Assembly: GCA_963768185.1 (NCBI GenBank)
Contig: CAVYGS010000004.1
Span: 1,364,001-1,428,000 of the forward strand
Length of the DNA stretch: 64,000 nucleotides
Source: Palsa-461 sp963768185
GTDB taxonomy: Bacteria > Actinomycetota > Acidimicrobiia > Acidimicrobiales > RAAP-2
Direction: 5' to 3'
The translations under genes and the position numbers were made by a program. Of this stretch, positions 40,061-49,778 are shown piece by piece; positions within the stretch are counted from its first letter, which is position 1; each line of letters opens with the position of its first letter. The notes under the pieces are model-generated. The model worked only from the letters and a program-made list of their open reading frames with translations, was not told the origin of the DNA and did not search any database.

Positions 40061-41641
40061 ATGACCGAGACGGAGTGGGGCCTGGCCGAGATCGTCCGCC
40101 GCCACGGCCGCGACCGGCCGGCTTCGCCCGTCATCACCTGCGGCGACCTTGTGATCGACTGGGGTGAGCTCGAGGCGCGCTCCAACAGAGTCGCGGCCGC
40201 CCTCGGTGCCGAGGGCGTCGGTGTCGGCGACCGCGTGGCGTTTATCGGCAAGAACGGTCGTGAGCACTTCGAGGTCCTGTTCGGGGCGGCCAAGCTTGGG
40301 GCGGTCACGGTTGCGGTCAACTGGCGCCTCAGCCCGGGCGAGATGGCCCTCATCGTGAGCGATGCCGGGGCGTCCGTGCTCGTGCTCGACGCCGAGTTCG
40401 CCGGCCCGCTGGGGGAGGTGCGCGACTCGCTCACGACGATGAAGCAGGTCGTCGTCTTCGGGGCCGCGCCTTCGGGCGGGTTCTCTGACGCGGTGCCCTA
40501 CGAGGACTGGCTGCCCGCCTCGGCCGAGGACCCCGGACACCGTGCCAGGCCTGAGGAGATTGCGCTCCAGCTCTACACCTCGGGGACGACCGGCCTGCCC
40601 AAGGGGGCCATGTTGAGCAACTTCAACATGAACTTCATGTACGGCGCCGCGGAATACATGTTCGGGATCGACGACGACTCGATCAACATCGTCGTGCTTC
40701 CGACCTTTCACATCGGGGGCGCCGGCTACGCGTTGGCCGGGATGGCCCAGGGCTGTCACACGATCCTGGTGCGCGACTTCGACCCGTCCGCCGTTCTGGA
40801 GGCCATGGAGCGGCACCGGGTGACCAACGCCTTCTTCGTCCCGGCCATGCTGGCCGCGCTGTCGGCGGTGCCCGGCGCGGCGGACCGCGACTACTCGTCG
40901 CTGCGCTCTATCTTGTACGGCGCCTCGCCGATCACCGAGGAGAGCCTGCGGAAATCCATCGGCACCTTCGGATGCGAGTTCGTTCAGGGCTACGGGATGA
41001 CCGAGACGACCGGGGCGATCACCCAGCTGGTGGCGGAGGACCACAACCCAGACGGCGAGCGCTCGCACCTGCTGCGTTCAGCGGGGAAACCCTTCGAGTG
41101 GATCGAGCTGCGCATCGTCGACACCGACACCGCGGAGGACCGCGCCATCGGGGAGGTCGGCGAGGTCTGGACCCGGTCGCAGCAGAACATGGTCGGCTAC
41201 TGGAACAACCCCGACGCCACGCGTGAGACCATCACCGTGGACGGGTGGCTGCGCACCGGCGATGCCGGCTACATCGACGCGGCGGGCTATCTCTTCCTCA
41301 CCGACCGGGTGAAGGACATGATCGTCACGGGGGGCGAGAACGTCTACCCAATCGAGGTGGAGAACGTGCTCGCCTCGCACCCCGCGGTTGGCGACGTCGC
41401 GGTCATCGGCGTGCCCGATGCGCGCTGGGGCGAGACGCCGAAGGCGGTGGTGGTGCTGAAGCCGGGCGCCGCCGCCGAACCAGCCGAGCTCATCGCGTTC
41501 TGCCGGGACCGCATCGCGCACTACAAATGCCCGACGTCGGTCGACTTCATGGGCGTCCTGCCCCGAAACCCCTCGGGCAAGATCTTGAAACGCGAACTAC
41601 GCGAGCCCTACTGGGTCGGCCGCGAACGGCGGGTGGGCTGA
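40061..41641 (+). CDS. Acyl-CoA synthetase (AMP-dependent, FadD-like)
   Basis: A 526-residue ANL enzyme. Phosphate loop YTSGTTGLPKGAMLSN, A5 QGYGMTETTGA, A7 TGDAGYIDAAGYLFLTDR, hinge KDMIVTGGENVYPIEVENV, and catalytic Lys in PRNPSGKILKRELR. It forms acyl-CoA from a fatty or branched carboxylic acid. Downstream and convergent are the B12 mutase genes, and CaiB is nearby, so the region may deal with CoA esters of short or branched acids. ATG with GGGGGA upstream. Confidence 0.92.
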   Translation: MTETEWGLAEIVRRHGRDRPASPVITCGDLVIDWGELEARSNRVAAALGAEGVGVGDRVAFIGKNGREHFEVLFGAAKLGAVTVAVNWRLSPGEMALIVSDAGASVLVLDAEFAGPLGEVRDSLTTMKQVVVFGAAPSGGFSDAVPYEDWLPASAEDPGHRARPEEIALQLYTSGTTGLPKGAMLSNFNMNFMYGAAEYMFGIDDDSINIVVLPTFHIGGAGYALAGMAQGCHTILVRDFDPSAVLEAMERHRVTNAFFVPAMLAALSAVPGAADRDYSSLRSILYGASPITEESLRKSIGTFGCEFVQGYGMTETTGAITQLVAEDHNPDGERSHLLRSAGKPFEWIELRIVDTDTAEDRAIGEVGEVWTRSQQNMVGYWNNPDATRETITVDGWLRTGDAGYIDAAGYLFLTDRVKDMIVTGGENVYPIEVENVLASHPAVGDVAVIGVPDARWGETPKAVVVLKPGAAAEPAELIAFCRDRIAHYKCPTSVDFMGVLPRNPSGKILKRELREPYWVGRERRVG

Positions 41642-41652
41642 CCAGAGGGACG

Positions 41653-42054
41653 TCAGTCGCGCCGGGCGGCGGTCCGGACCGCCTCGATCACCTCGCTGTT
41701 GGAGGCCCCGGGGCCGAGCACGGCGGCGATCCCGGCCTCGGCCATCGCGGGGAGGTCGATGTCGGGGACGATGCCTCCCACCACCACCGGGGTGTCCAGC
41801 CCCGCCTCGCGCAGCGCGCTGACCACGGCCGGCGCGAGCGTGAGATGCGCACCGTTGTGCATGGAGACGCCGACCACGTCGACGTCTTCTTCGGTGGCGG
41901 CGGCCGCGATCATCTCGGGGGTCTGGCGCAGCCCGGCGTAGATCACCTCGAACCCACCGTCGCGCAGGATCCGGGCGACCACCCGCAGTCCCCGGTCGTG
42001 CCCGTCCAGCCCGACCTTGGCCAGGAGCACCCGCACGCGCCGGGTGTCGTCCAC
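41653..42054 (-). CDS. Cobalamin-binding small subunit of an acyl-CoA mutase, probably isobutyryl-CoA mutase type
   Basis: A 133-residue B12-binding domain with the base-off histidine motif KVGLDGHDRG, followed by GVSMHNGAHLTL and VVGGIVPDIDLPAM, which line the corrin pocket. The GTG start shares one base with the stop of the large subunit (TAGTG), so translation is coupled. A separate small subunit, rather than a fused C-terminal domain, is typical of isobutyryl-CoA mutase and related two-part mutases. Confidence 0.9.
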   Translation of the reverse strand: MDDTRRVRVLLAKVGLDGHDRGLRVVARILRDGGFEVIYAGLRQTPEMIAAAATEEDVDVVGVSMHNGAHLTLAPAVVSALREAGLDTPVVVGGIVPDIDLPAMAEAGIAAVLGPGASNSEVIEAVRTAARRD

Positions 42055-43682
42055 TAGGCGAAAGGACGCTCGAACCAGGTGCCGAAGACCGTGCCGAGCG
42101 CATGCATCGACTCGCCGACGGTCACCTGGTTGGCCGCGGCCTCGATCAATGCCGGCATGAGGTTGATCGTGGGGTTGGCTGCCTCGGACACGAGGCGGGC
42201 CAGTGACCTGCGCACGGCGTCGTCGTCGCGGGCCTGTTTCACCTCGGCCAGTCGGTCCAGCTGGCGCTGCTCGACCGCGGGGTCGATGCGAAGGGTGGCC
42301 ACCTCGTGGTCGTCGCCCTCGGTGTAGCCGTTCACCCCGACCTGGATCCACTCGTCCTGGGCCAGCTTCTGTTGGAACCGGTAGGCGGCGTCCGCGATCT
42401 CGAGACCGAACCATCCGTTCTCGATGGACTCGACGACGCCGTCGAGCATCGAGCCGGACCCCTCCTGATCCAGGTGGGCGAAGATCTCCTCGGCCTGACG
42501 CTCGAGCTCGTCGGTCAGCGACTCGACAAACCACGATCCCCCGAGGGGGTCGGCGACGTGCACGACGCCCAGCTCCTCGGCGATCACCTGCTGGGTCCGC
42601 AACGCCAGCCGAGCCGCCCGCTCGGTGGGGAGGGCCAGCGCCTCGTCGAAGGCGTCGGTGTGCAGGCTCTGGGTGCCTCCGAGTACGCCGGCCAGCGCCT
42701 CCAGGGCGACGCGGGCCAGGTTGACCTCCGGCTGCTGCGCGGTGAGCGAGACGCCGGCGGTCTGGGTGTGGAAGCGCAGCATCTGGGAGCGCGGGTCGGT
42801 CGCGCCATAGCGGTCGCGCATCCAGCGGGCCCAGATGCGCCGAGCCGCGCGGTACTTCGCGATCTCTTCGAAGAAGTCGATGTGCGCGTTGAAGAAGAAG
42901 CTGAGCCGAGGCGCGAACGCATCGACACCGAGGCCCGCGGCCAGGGCCGCCTCGACGTAGGCGAACCCGTTGGCGAGCGTGAAGGCGAGCTCCTGGGCGG
43001 CCGTCGACCCGGCCTCGCGGATGTGGTAGCCGGACACCGAGATGGGGTGCCAACGGGGGAGCTCTGCGGTGGCGAAGCGCACCAGGTCGGTGACGAGCCG
43101 GACCGAGGGCCGCGGCGGGAACACGTACTCCTTCTGGGCCTGGTACTCCTTCAAGATGTCGTTCTGGATGGTGCCGCTGAGCGCGGCGCGATCCACACCC
43201 TGACGGTCGCCGACACCGACGTACATGGCCATCACCACGGCGGCCGCCGAGTTGATGGTCATCGACGTGCTCACCGATCCGAGCGGGATCCCAGCGAAGA
43301 GCTCCTCCATGTCGCTCTGAGTGTCGATGGCGACCCCGGCCCGTCCGACCTCCCCCTTGGCGAGCGGGTCATCGGAGTCCCGCCCGAGGAGCGTCGGCAT
43401 GTCGAAGGCGGTCGAGAGCCCGCTGCCGCCCGACGCCAGCAGCTCCTTGAAACGCTGGTTGGTGTCCTCGGCGGTCCCGAACCCGGCGAACTGGCGCATG
43501 GTCCACAGCCGCGAGCGGTACATCGAGGCATGGGGCCCTCGGGTGTAGGGCCACTGGCCGGGGAACTCGCCGTCGTCGGGGCCGTAGACGGCGTCAAGCT
43601 CGATCCCCGACATGGTCTCGAAGGGGACCTTGCGCAGGGTCGAGCGCTGGTACGCCTCCTGCCATTGTCGGCGATCACCCAC
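42054..43682 (-). CDS. Acyl-CoA mutase large subunit, isobutyryl-CoA mutase type by active-site residues
   Basis: A 542-residue substrate-binding barrel of the B12-dependent mutase family, usually labelled methylmalonyl-CoA mutase. Two specificity positions point elsewhere. The RQYAGF tyrosine of methylmalonyl-CoA mutase is Phe here (Phe65 in TMRQFAGF), and the arginine 118 residues later that holds the free carboxylate is Gln (Gln183 in KEYQAQKEY). Phe/Gln is the isobutyryl-CoA mutase pair, which interconverts isobutyryl-CoA and n-butyryl-CoA by a radical mechanism. Other conserved segments: GTIQNDILKEY, SVSGYHIREAGSTAAQELAF. No MeaB chaperone gene is adjacent. Confidence 0.88.
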   Translation of the reverse strand: MGDRRQWQEAYQRSTLRKVPFETMSGIELDAVYGPDDGEFPGQWPYTRGPHASMYRSRLWTMRQFAGFGTAEDTNQRFKELLASGGSGLSTAFDMPTLLGRDSDDPLAKGEVGRAGVAIDTQSDMEELFAGIPLGSVSTSMTINSAAAVVMAMYVGVGDRQGVDRAALSGTIQNDILKEYQAQKEYVFPPRPSVRLVTDLVRFATAELPRWHPISVSGYHIREAGSTAAQELAFTLANGFAYVEAALAAGLGVDAFAPRLSFFFNAHIDFFEEIAKYRAARRIWARWMRDRYGATDPRSQMLRFHTQTAGVSLTAQQPEVNLARVALEALAGVLGGTQSLHTDAFDEALALPTERAARLALRTQQVIAEELGVVHVADPLGGSWFVESLTDELERQAEEIFAHLDQEGSGSMLDGVVESIENGWFGLEIADAAYRFQQKLAQDEWIQVGVNGYTEGDDHEVATLRIDPAVEQRQLDRLAEVKQARDDDAVRRSLARLVSEAANPTINLMPALIEAAANQVTVGESMHALGTVFGTWFERPFA

Positions 43683-43796
43683 GAAGGAAGACTACCCAGC
43701 TCATCCGCTGCATACGTTGGTGCCGCTCCGCTGACCTGCGCCCTCCGATGGCAGACTTCACCGGCCGCGCCGGCCGAATGAAGGGGAGAGACCTGG

Positions 43797-45036
43797 GTGA
43801 CGGAGGCCACAAATGCCGGCCCGCTCTCGGGCATCCGGATCCTCGACCTCACCTCGGTCGTGATGGGCCCGCTCGCGACCCAGGTGCTGGGGGACCTCGG
43901 CGCGGACATCATCGGGATCGAGAGCGGGCGTGGCGACACAAACCGGGGTATGGGTCCCGGTCCGCACCGCCAGCTCTCCGACGTCTCGCTCAACCTGCTG
44001 CGCAACAAGCGCAACGTCGCGCTGGACCTGAAGGATCCCGCGGGGATCGACGCGCTGCTCAAGATCGCGGCCACCTGCGACGTCTTCGTGACCAACCTGC
44101 GTCCCGGCCCGCTCGCCCGCCTCGGCCTCGACTACGAGCGGATCGCGGCGGTGCGGCCCGACGTCGTGTTCTGCCGGGCTCAGGGCTTCCCGACCGACAG
44201 CCCCGACGCCGACGAGCCCGCCTACGACGACATCGTCCAGGCGGCGAGCGGCATCCCCGACGTGGTGCGCCGCGCCACGGGGTTGGCGGCGATGATGCCG
44301 ATCCTGCTCGCCGACAAGGTGTCGGGACTCAGTGCTCACCTATGCGATCCTGGCGGCCCTGTTGCACCGCGAGCGGACAGGGGAGGGCCAGGAAGTCGAG
44401 GTCCCGATGCTCGACGCCGTGCGCTCGTTCGTGCTCGTCGAGCACTCGGCGGGCGCGATGAGCGGTGAGCCAAGGGCCGACCGTAGGACCGGCTATCAGC
44501 GGATCCTGACCCCGTTCCGCCGGCCCCAGCGCACCAAGGACGGCTGGATCGCGATCTTCCCGTACCTCGACGAGCACTTCACGACGCTGTTGCAGGCCGG
44601 CGGACGCCACGACCTGGTGGGGGACCCGCGTCTCACCCGAGCGGGGCGCCAGACCAACTCCACCTACGTATACGAGACGCTCGAGTCGATCGTCGCCACC
44701 AGGACCACCGCCCAGTGGCTCGAGTTCTGCCGAACGGAGCGGATCCCGGCCGCCGAGTCGGTCGACCTCGACGACGTGATCGACGCGCTGCCCGAGCGCG
44801 ACCACCCCGTGGCCGGCCGCTACAGGGTGGTCCCGCCGCCAGTGCGATTCTCCCGGAGCCCGGCCTCGGTGCGGAGCGACGCGCCGCTGATCGGCCAGCA
44901 CAACCGCGAGGTGCTGGCCGAAGTGGGGATGAGCATGGAGGAGATCGAGAACCTGGAGTCGCGCGGCGTGCTCCGGACCCGGGGCACGGCCGACTCGATG
45001 GTCCCGGCTCGCCCGAGCGACGAGCGCCTCGACTGA
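43797..45036 (+). CDS. CaiB/BaiF CoA-transferase (frameshifted)
   Basis: Restored length 412 residues. Family III CoA-transferase with the opening LSGIRILDLTSVVMGPLATQ, VTNLRPGPLARLGLDYE, and PAYDDIVQAASGI carrying the expected catalytic Asp. An extra base near 44330 breaks the frame inside DKVSGL-VLTYAILAALLHRE. GTG start with GGGGAGAG upstream. It is divergent from the mutase operon; transfer of CoA to or from a branched acid is possible but not shown. Confidence 0.88.
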
Positions 45037-45040
45037 TCGT

Positions 45041-45951
45041 TCAGCGGAAGTGCGCCGCGACCTCCTCCATGAAGAGGTCGCAGGTCTCGGCGCGTCGCGT
45101 CGGTGAGCCGAGCGTGAAGTCGGGGACGATCAGCTCGTCGGCGCCCGCCTCGGCGTACCGCCCGACGATGTCCGTCACCTCGGCCGGCGTGCCGACGATC
45201 GCGGCCTGCCCGATGTCGCCGCGCCGCTCGGCCAGCCACGACTCGTCCGTCGAGAGGAACAACAGGGCCTGGGTCGACACGTGGATCTCGCCGGGGTCGC
45301 GTTTTGCCTCCGCGCAGCGGTCGTGGAGCACCTTGACCTTGTGCTGCGAGCACGTCGGGGGTGGTCCAGGAGTTCCACTGGTCGGCGTACCGGGCGGCCA
45401 CCCGCATCGTTCGCTGCTCACCGCCCCCGCCCACCAGGATCGGGAGTCGGCTCTGGACCGGCACCGGCTGGTTGGGGGCGTCGGCGACCGAGAAGTACCG
45501 GCCCTCGAAGGTCGTCCTCGGCTCGTGCAGGAGGGACTCGAGGATCTGGACGGCCTCCTCGAAGCGGTCGAGGCGCTCGGTCACCGAGCCGAGCTCGATC
45601 CCGTAGGCGGCGTGCTCGTTCTCCTGCCAGCCGGCGCCGACGCCCAGGACGAGCCGCCCGTGGCTGATCTGGTCGACCGCCGCGGCGATCTTGGCCAGGA
45701 CGGCCGGGTGGCGGTAGGTCACACTCGTCACGAGGGGGCTCAAGGTCAGCCGGGGCACGGTCGCCGCCAGCGCCGCGATCACCGACCAGCACTCCAGGGT
45801 GTTGCCGTCGAGCGGCGTCGCGTCAGGGCCGTTCGGCATGAAGTGGTCGGCGAAGTACACGCTGTCCCATCCCGTCGCCTCGCAGTGCGACACGAGCTGC
45901 GAGGATCTCGTCCCAGGGTCGTTGCGGTGAGGGCCAGATGCCAAAGCGCAT
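45041..45951 (-). CDS. LLM-class, probably F420-dependent, oxidoreductase (two frameshifts)
   Basis: Restored length 302 residues after removing extra bases near 45903 and 45348. The start MRFGIWPSPQRPWDEI is followed by LVSHCEATGWDSVYFADHFM, TSVTYRHPAVLAKIAAAVDQ, and GRLVLGVGAGWQENEHAAYG, all typical of luciferase-like monooxygenase-fold proteins that use F420. Such enzymes transfer hydride between F420H2 and alcohols, hydrazides or unsaturated ketones. It converges with CaiB, with only four bases between stops. Confidence 0.85.
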
Positions 45952-46063
45952 CCGGCGTTCCTAGGCGATGGACGGGTGCCGGGCAACTCGGCGCTGAACG
46001 TGACCGGCGGTTCGCCGAACGGCTCTATCGTGCGCAGATGCGTCGGATCGAAAATGTCTCGCG

Positions 46064-46555
46064 GTGCGTTCGGACAACGCCGTGCTCCTGATCGTGCCGG
46101 ACGATCCACAGGCGCCCGATGTCAGCGCACTGCTCGATCGCCACCTCGCTCTGATGCACTCGGCCAGCCCGGCCGAGCACGTGCATGCCCTCGGCGTGGA
46201 TGGCCTCGTGGATTCGGCGGTGGTGTTCTTCAGCGCACGGGACTGCGGCGAGCTCCTGGGGGTCGGCGCGATCAACCGGCTCGACGCGACCCACGCCGAG
46301 CTGAAGTCGATGCATACGCTCGAGGAGTTCCGAGGCCGCGGCGTCGGACGGGCCATGCTGGAGCACCTGCTGGCCTATGCGGCAGCGTCGGGCTATCGCC
46401 AGGTGAGTCTCGAGACCGGGACCATGGAGGCGTTCGCGCCGGCGCGCTCGCTCTACGCGACCGCCGGCTTCGAACCCTGCCCACCGTTCGCCGCCTACAC
46501 CTCCAACCCCTACAGCACCTGCATGACCCTGCGGCTCGCCGCAGGGTCGCCCTAG
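46064..46555 (+). CDS. GNAT family N-acetyltransferase
   Basis: A 163-residue acetyltransferase of the group near YafP/ElaA. The acetyl-CoA-binding segment is EEFRGRGVGRAMLEHLLAYA, followed by QVSLETGTMEAFAPARSLY and a closing GFEPCPPFAAY. It uses acetyl-CoA to acetylate an amine; the acceptor is not known. GTG start without a Shine-Dalgarno. An ATG at 46038 in another frame could be the true start if a base is in error. It meets the minus-strand small gene with a four-base overlap. Confidence 0.82.
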   Translation: MRSDNAVLLIVPDDPQAPDVSALLDRHLALMHSASPAEHVHALGVDGLVDSAVVFFSARDCGELLGVGAINRLDATHAELKSMHTLEEFRGRGVGRAMLEHLLAYAAASGYRQVSLETGTMEAFAPARSLYATAGFEPCPPFAAYTSNPYSTCMTLRLAAGSP

Positions 46556-46740
46556 ACAAGCCCGCCGTCCTCGAAGCCCAGCGCGGCCCACTGGATCACC
46601 CCGCGGGTCTTGGGGTCGGCCATCCCGTTGACGGTGATCCCGTTCCCACCGAGCTCGTCGGCCACGAACACCGCCGTGACCCGGTAAACGCGGGCAGCCA
46701 ACGCGAGCAGGTTGTTGAAGGTCACCAGGCGCATCGACAA
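46552..46740 (-). CDS. Small hypothetical protein
   Basis: A 62-residue reading frame beginning with TTG (ATG at 46734 is an alternative). The sequence, with RLVTFNNLLALAARVYRVTA and then GGNGITVNGMADPKTRGVI, is protein-like and not the arginine-rich type of a shadow frame. The same frame stays open for a further 23 codons upstream (EIQDSYNSVTWEWRHTS), so it may be the end of a slightly longer gene with an unusual start. No family recognised. Confidence 0.35.
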   Translation of the reverse strand: MSMRLVTFNNLLALAARVYRVTAVFVADELGGNGITVNGMADPKTRGVIQWAALGFEDGGLV

Positions 46741-46885
46741 CGAGGTGTGGCGCCATTCCCAGGTGACCGAGTTGTACGAGTCCTGGATCTCCCGTGCCTC
46801 CCCGACAGCCAGTCAGGCCACGTCACGCGCCGTTGCGCGATTCGTTCTGGTTGAACGGCGACCGCGGGCCGACCAAAGTGGGCGC

Positions 46886-47521
46886 ATGGACACCGGTGCC
46901 GGTGACATCGAGGTGGAGCCGCTCAGGCTCGATCGCCGCACGCTCGATTCTGCCGCCGCGGTGGCCACGGAGGCCTTCGTCGACGACCCCTTCTTCTGCT
47001 TCCTCAGCCCGAGGACGCGCATCCGACGCCGCGGATTGCGGATCTACTTCCGGGCAGCCGTCGCGTACCTCGGGGACCGGGGCCTCGTGCTCGGGGCGCG
47101 CCGAGACGGACGCCTGGTGGGGGTGGCCGCCTTCATCCGGCCTGACGGCTACCCGCTGCCGGTCGGCGCCCAGCTCCGCCAGGCCGCCGCCTCGTTCCGG
47201 GCGCTCGTGGCGCACCCGCCGGCGCTCGTCGCCGGGTCCAAGTACCTGATGGCCATGGACAAGGCACACCCCCGGGAGCGCATGTGGTACCTCGAGCTAC
47301 TGGCGGTCGACCCATCGGCGCAACGCCGCGGGTACGACGGAGCGCTGCAGGCGGAGCTCTACACACAGGCCGACCGCGAGCAGTTGGCGAGCTACCTCGA
47401 GACCCAAAAGGAGGCGAACCTCGCGTACTACCGGCGCTTCGGATACGAGGTCGTGACGGAACTACGCCCGGTGCGCAACGGGCCCCCGCTCTGGACGATG
47501 CGGCGCGAGCCCCAGGGTTGA
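46886..47521 (+). CDS. GNAT family N-acetyltransferase
   Basis: A 211-residue acetyltransferase. The core is LELLAVDPSAQRRGYDGAL, where the usual Q/RxxGxG/A is degenerate (RRGYDG), then YLETQKEANLAYYRRFGYEV at the C-terminus, which is characteristic of a group of unstudied actinobacterial GNATs. The middle part has a helical insertion (RQAAASFRALVAHPPALVAG). ATG 46886 is chosen since residues before it are not family-like. Acceptor unknown. Confidence 0.78.
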   Translation: MDTGAGDIEVEPLRLDRRTLDSAAAVATEAFVDDPFFCFLSPRTRIRRRGLRIYFRAAVAYLGDRGLVLGARRDGRLVGVAAFIRPDGYPLPVGAQLRQAAASFRALVAHPPALVAGSKYLMAMDKAHPRERMWYLELLAVDPSAQRRGYDGALQAELYTQADREQLASYLETQKEANLAYYRRFGYEVVTELRPVRNGPPLWTMRREPQG

Positions 47522-47693
47522 GCAGCGGCATCTGGCTCGGCTTGGACGCCCCCTCCACGAGACGGAGGAAGGTCGACGACGCCCGGCCACGATGACCGCG
47601 CCGGCAAGGGCGGCCGGCGATCCCGAAGCATCTTTCTCAGTCATCCTGCGGACCGCCGCCGCGACCATCGCGGGTCGGCAACGATCCGGGCGG

Positions 47694-47699
47694 TAGTTT
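47694..47699 (+). promoter_or_regulatory. Putative leaderless -10 element of the potassium channel gene
   Basis: TAGTTT nine bases before the GTG at 47709, with no ribosome-binding site between, fits a leaderless transcript. The 187-base gap before it (47522-47708) holds no gene that I can support. Confidence 0.4.
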
Positions 47700-47708
47700 C
47701 GGCCGCCG

Positions 47709-48674
47709 GTGGGGGACAGCGGCCCGGTGAGCTCCCCGTCGGCATCGGCGGAGGCCTCGTCGATCCGGCGAATCCAGCGACTCGAGCGCCTGGAGCGGGA
47801 GCGGTTGGAGGAAAAGGCGCGTCGCGACGAGCGTCGGAGCGGCGCGATCGATGCCGCCCGGCCGTCGGGCGGGCGCAACGACGTCGTGGACGCCGTCGAG
47901 CGGGTGACCAAGTTCCCCCTGGCCATCATCGGTCTGGTCTGGCTGGTCCTCGGCATCATCGTGGTGACCACCGACCGGCACAAGAGCGCGCCGACGGCCC
48001 TCGTCGCCATCGTGTTCGTCCTCTGGGCGGTGATGCTGCTCGAATACGCGGTCCGCCTCGTGATCACCCCGGACCGCAAGGGCTATCTGAAGCGGCGGTG
48101 GGCCGAGCCAGCCACCGTCATCGTGCCCCCCTTCCAGGGGTGGCATCTCATCGGCATGGAGAAGGTGAGCCTCCTCATCTACGAGGCACGCCTCCGGGTC
48201 GAGGTGATTCTGCGGCACCACAGCCTCTTCCGGGTGTTGATCGCAGCGACGGGCACCCTGTTCGTCGGCGCCTGGCTCGTGCTCTTGTTCGAGGAGAACT
48301 CGAAGACCGCCAACATCCACAGCTACCCCGACGCGCTGTGGTGGGCGATCGTGACCGTGACGACGGTTGGCTATGGCGACCGCTACCCGGTGACCGCCGG
48401 CGGGCGTGCCGTCGCAGTGGTCCTGATGCTGATTGGCATTGGCCTCATCGGGATCCTCACCGCGACGGTGGCGTCGGTGTTCATCAAGGAGCACACCGAC
48501 GACAACAAGGACGAGATCAAGGCGGGCCACGCCGACCTGGGCCAGCAGCTGTCGTTGATCGGCGACCGGTTGGTCGACGTCGAGCGGCGGCTCGGCGCGA
48601 CTCCTGAGGAAGTTGCCGCTCTGGCCGCGCCGGCCCCCCTGGGCGACCACGACCAGGGAGCATCCACCCAATAG
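47709..48674 (+). CDS. Potassium-channel-like membrane protein
   Basis: A 321-residue protein with the selectivity filter TVTTVGYGDRYPVT. A long N-terminal charged coiled coil (residues 18-50, rich in Arg, Glu, Leu) precedes four hydrophobic segments: two before the pore unit (FPLAIIGLVWLVLGIIVV; ALVAIVFVLWAVMLLEYAV), the outer pore helix and the inner helix AVAVVLMLIGIGLIGILTA. A second coiled coil closes the protein. It resembles a voltage-gated channel with a shortened sensor. It probably controls membrane potential. A CorA-like gene follows 26 bases later. Confidence 0.85.
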   Translation: MGDSGPVSSPSASAEASSIRRIQRLERLERERLEEKARRDERRSGAIDAARPSGGRNDVVDAVERVTKFPLAIIGLVWLVLGIIVVTTDRHKSAPTALVAIVFVLWAVMLLEYAVRLVITPDRKGYLKRRWAEPATVIVPPFQGWHLIGMEKVSLLIYEARLRVEVILRHHSLFRVLIAATGTLFVGAWLVLLFEENSKTANIHSYPDALWWAIVTVTTVGYGDRYPVTAGGRAVAVVLMLIGIGLIGILTATVASVFIKEHTDDNKDEIKAGHADLGQQLSLIGDRLVDVERRLGATPEEVAALAAPAPLGDHDQGASTQ

Positions 48675-48700
48675 GCCCAGGCCGGGTGGATATTGTCCCC

Positions 48701-49693
48701 ATGAAGGGGACCATCACCCAGGGCGACACGACCATCGACGCCACCACTGCCTTGGTGCAGCAGGCAGTTACCGGCGGGCAGTCGTTCTGGCTCGACCTCG
48801 ATGTCAACGACCCGGGCCCCGACAACGACGTCAGTGCTCTGTTGATCGACACGTTTCACTTCCATCCCCTCGCGGTGCACTCGGCGGCGCAGTTCGGCCA
48901 ACGGGCCCGCATCGACGACTACGACGATTTCGTCCACGTCGTCACTTTCGGTATGGCGGCCGACGGCAAGAACGTGGCCGAGGTCCACTGTTTCATCACC
49001 GGCACCTCGATTGTCACGCTCCACCAGGGGGAGTGCCCGGCGCTAGCCGACGTCCGCGACAAGGTCAAGAGTCACCACTCTGCCGACGTCACCCCGCCCC
49101 AGATCGCGGTCTTCTACCTGATCATGGACAACTTGGTCGATTCGTTCTTCCCCGTGCTGGCGACCTTCGACGACGCCATCGACACGTTGGAGAACGCGAT
49201 CTTGAAGAATCCGACCGAGGAACAGCTCGGCACCCTCTTCGATATGAAGCGCCAGATCATGGCGATCCGCCGTGTCGTGGCGCCCCAGCGCGACATGATT
49301 GCCACGCTGAACGCGGGGATGATCACCCTCCCGGGGCTGAGTGACCAGGGCGCGGCCTACTTCCGGAACCTCTACGACCACCTCATCCGCATCACGGACC
49401 AGGTCGACACCTACCGCGACCTCGTCTCGGGCGCGACCGACACCCACCTCTCGATGGTGTCCAACCGCCTCAACGTCGTCATGAAGCAGCTGGCCGTGAT
49501 CGCGACGGTGTTCCTGCCGCTCGGGTTCCTGACAGGCTTCTTCGGGCAGAACTTCTCCTGGCTCGTCAACCACGCCGAGATGGGCGGCTACTACTTCGTC
49601 ATCCTCGGTATCGGGACCGAGCTGGTCGCCCTGACCCTCCTGTTCCTCCTGTTCAAACGGCGGGGCTGGCTCGGGAGCGGCCCGACCGCCTGA
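48701..49693 (+). CDS. CorA-like divalent cation transporter
   Basis: A protein of about 330 residues with an alpha/beta cytoplasmic domain, a long helix (HLSMVSNRLNVVMKQLAVIA), and two C-terminal transmembrane helices. The pore-entrance motif GMN of classical CorA is GQN here (GFLTGFFGQNFSWLV), a variation known in some actinobacterial CorA-like proteins, so the ion may not be Mg2+. ATG 48701 is used; a GTG at 48686 would add five residues. TATTGT at 48691-48696 may be part of a promoter. It follows the potassium channel gene. Confidence 0.85.
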   Translation: MKGTITQGDTTIDATTALVQQAVTGGQSFWLDLDVNDPGPDNDVSALLIDTFHFHPLAVHSAAQFGQRARIDDYDDFVHVVTFGMAADGKNVAEVHCFITGTSIVTLHQGECPALADVRDKVKSHHSADVTPPQIAVFYLIMDNLVDSFFPVLATFDDAIDTLENAILKNPTEEQLGTLFDMKRQIMAIRRVVAPQRDMIATLNAGMITLPGLSDQGAAYFRNLYDHLIRITDQVDTYRDLVSGATDTHLSMVSNRLNVVMKQLAVIATVFLPLGFLTGFFGQNFSWLVNHAEMGGYYFVILGIGTELVALTLLFLLFKRRGWLGSGPTA

Positions 49694-49778
49694 GCCGGTC
49701 CCCGGCAGTTCCGGGCCCCGTCTTCTAACCTGGCCGCCAGGTGAGGTGACATCGCCACCCCTGGATCCGGAGGGTTCC

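Noticed and set aside
41653..43682. Ordinary methylmalonyl-CoA mutase
   Set aside because: Specificity residues are Phe and Gln instead of Tyr and Arg, and the B12 domain is a separate protein.
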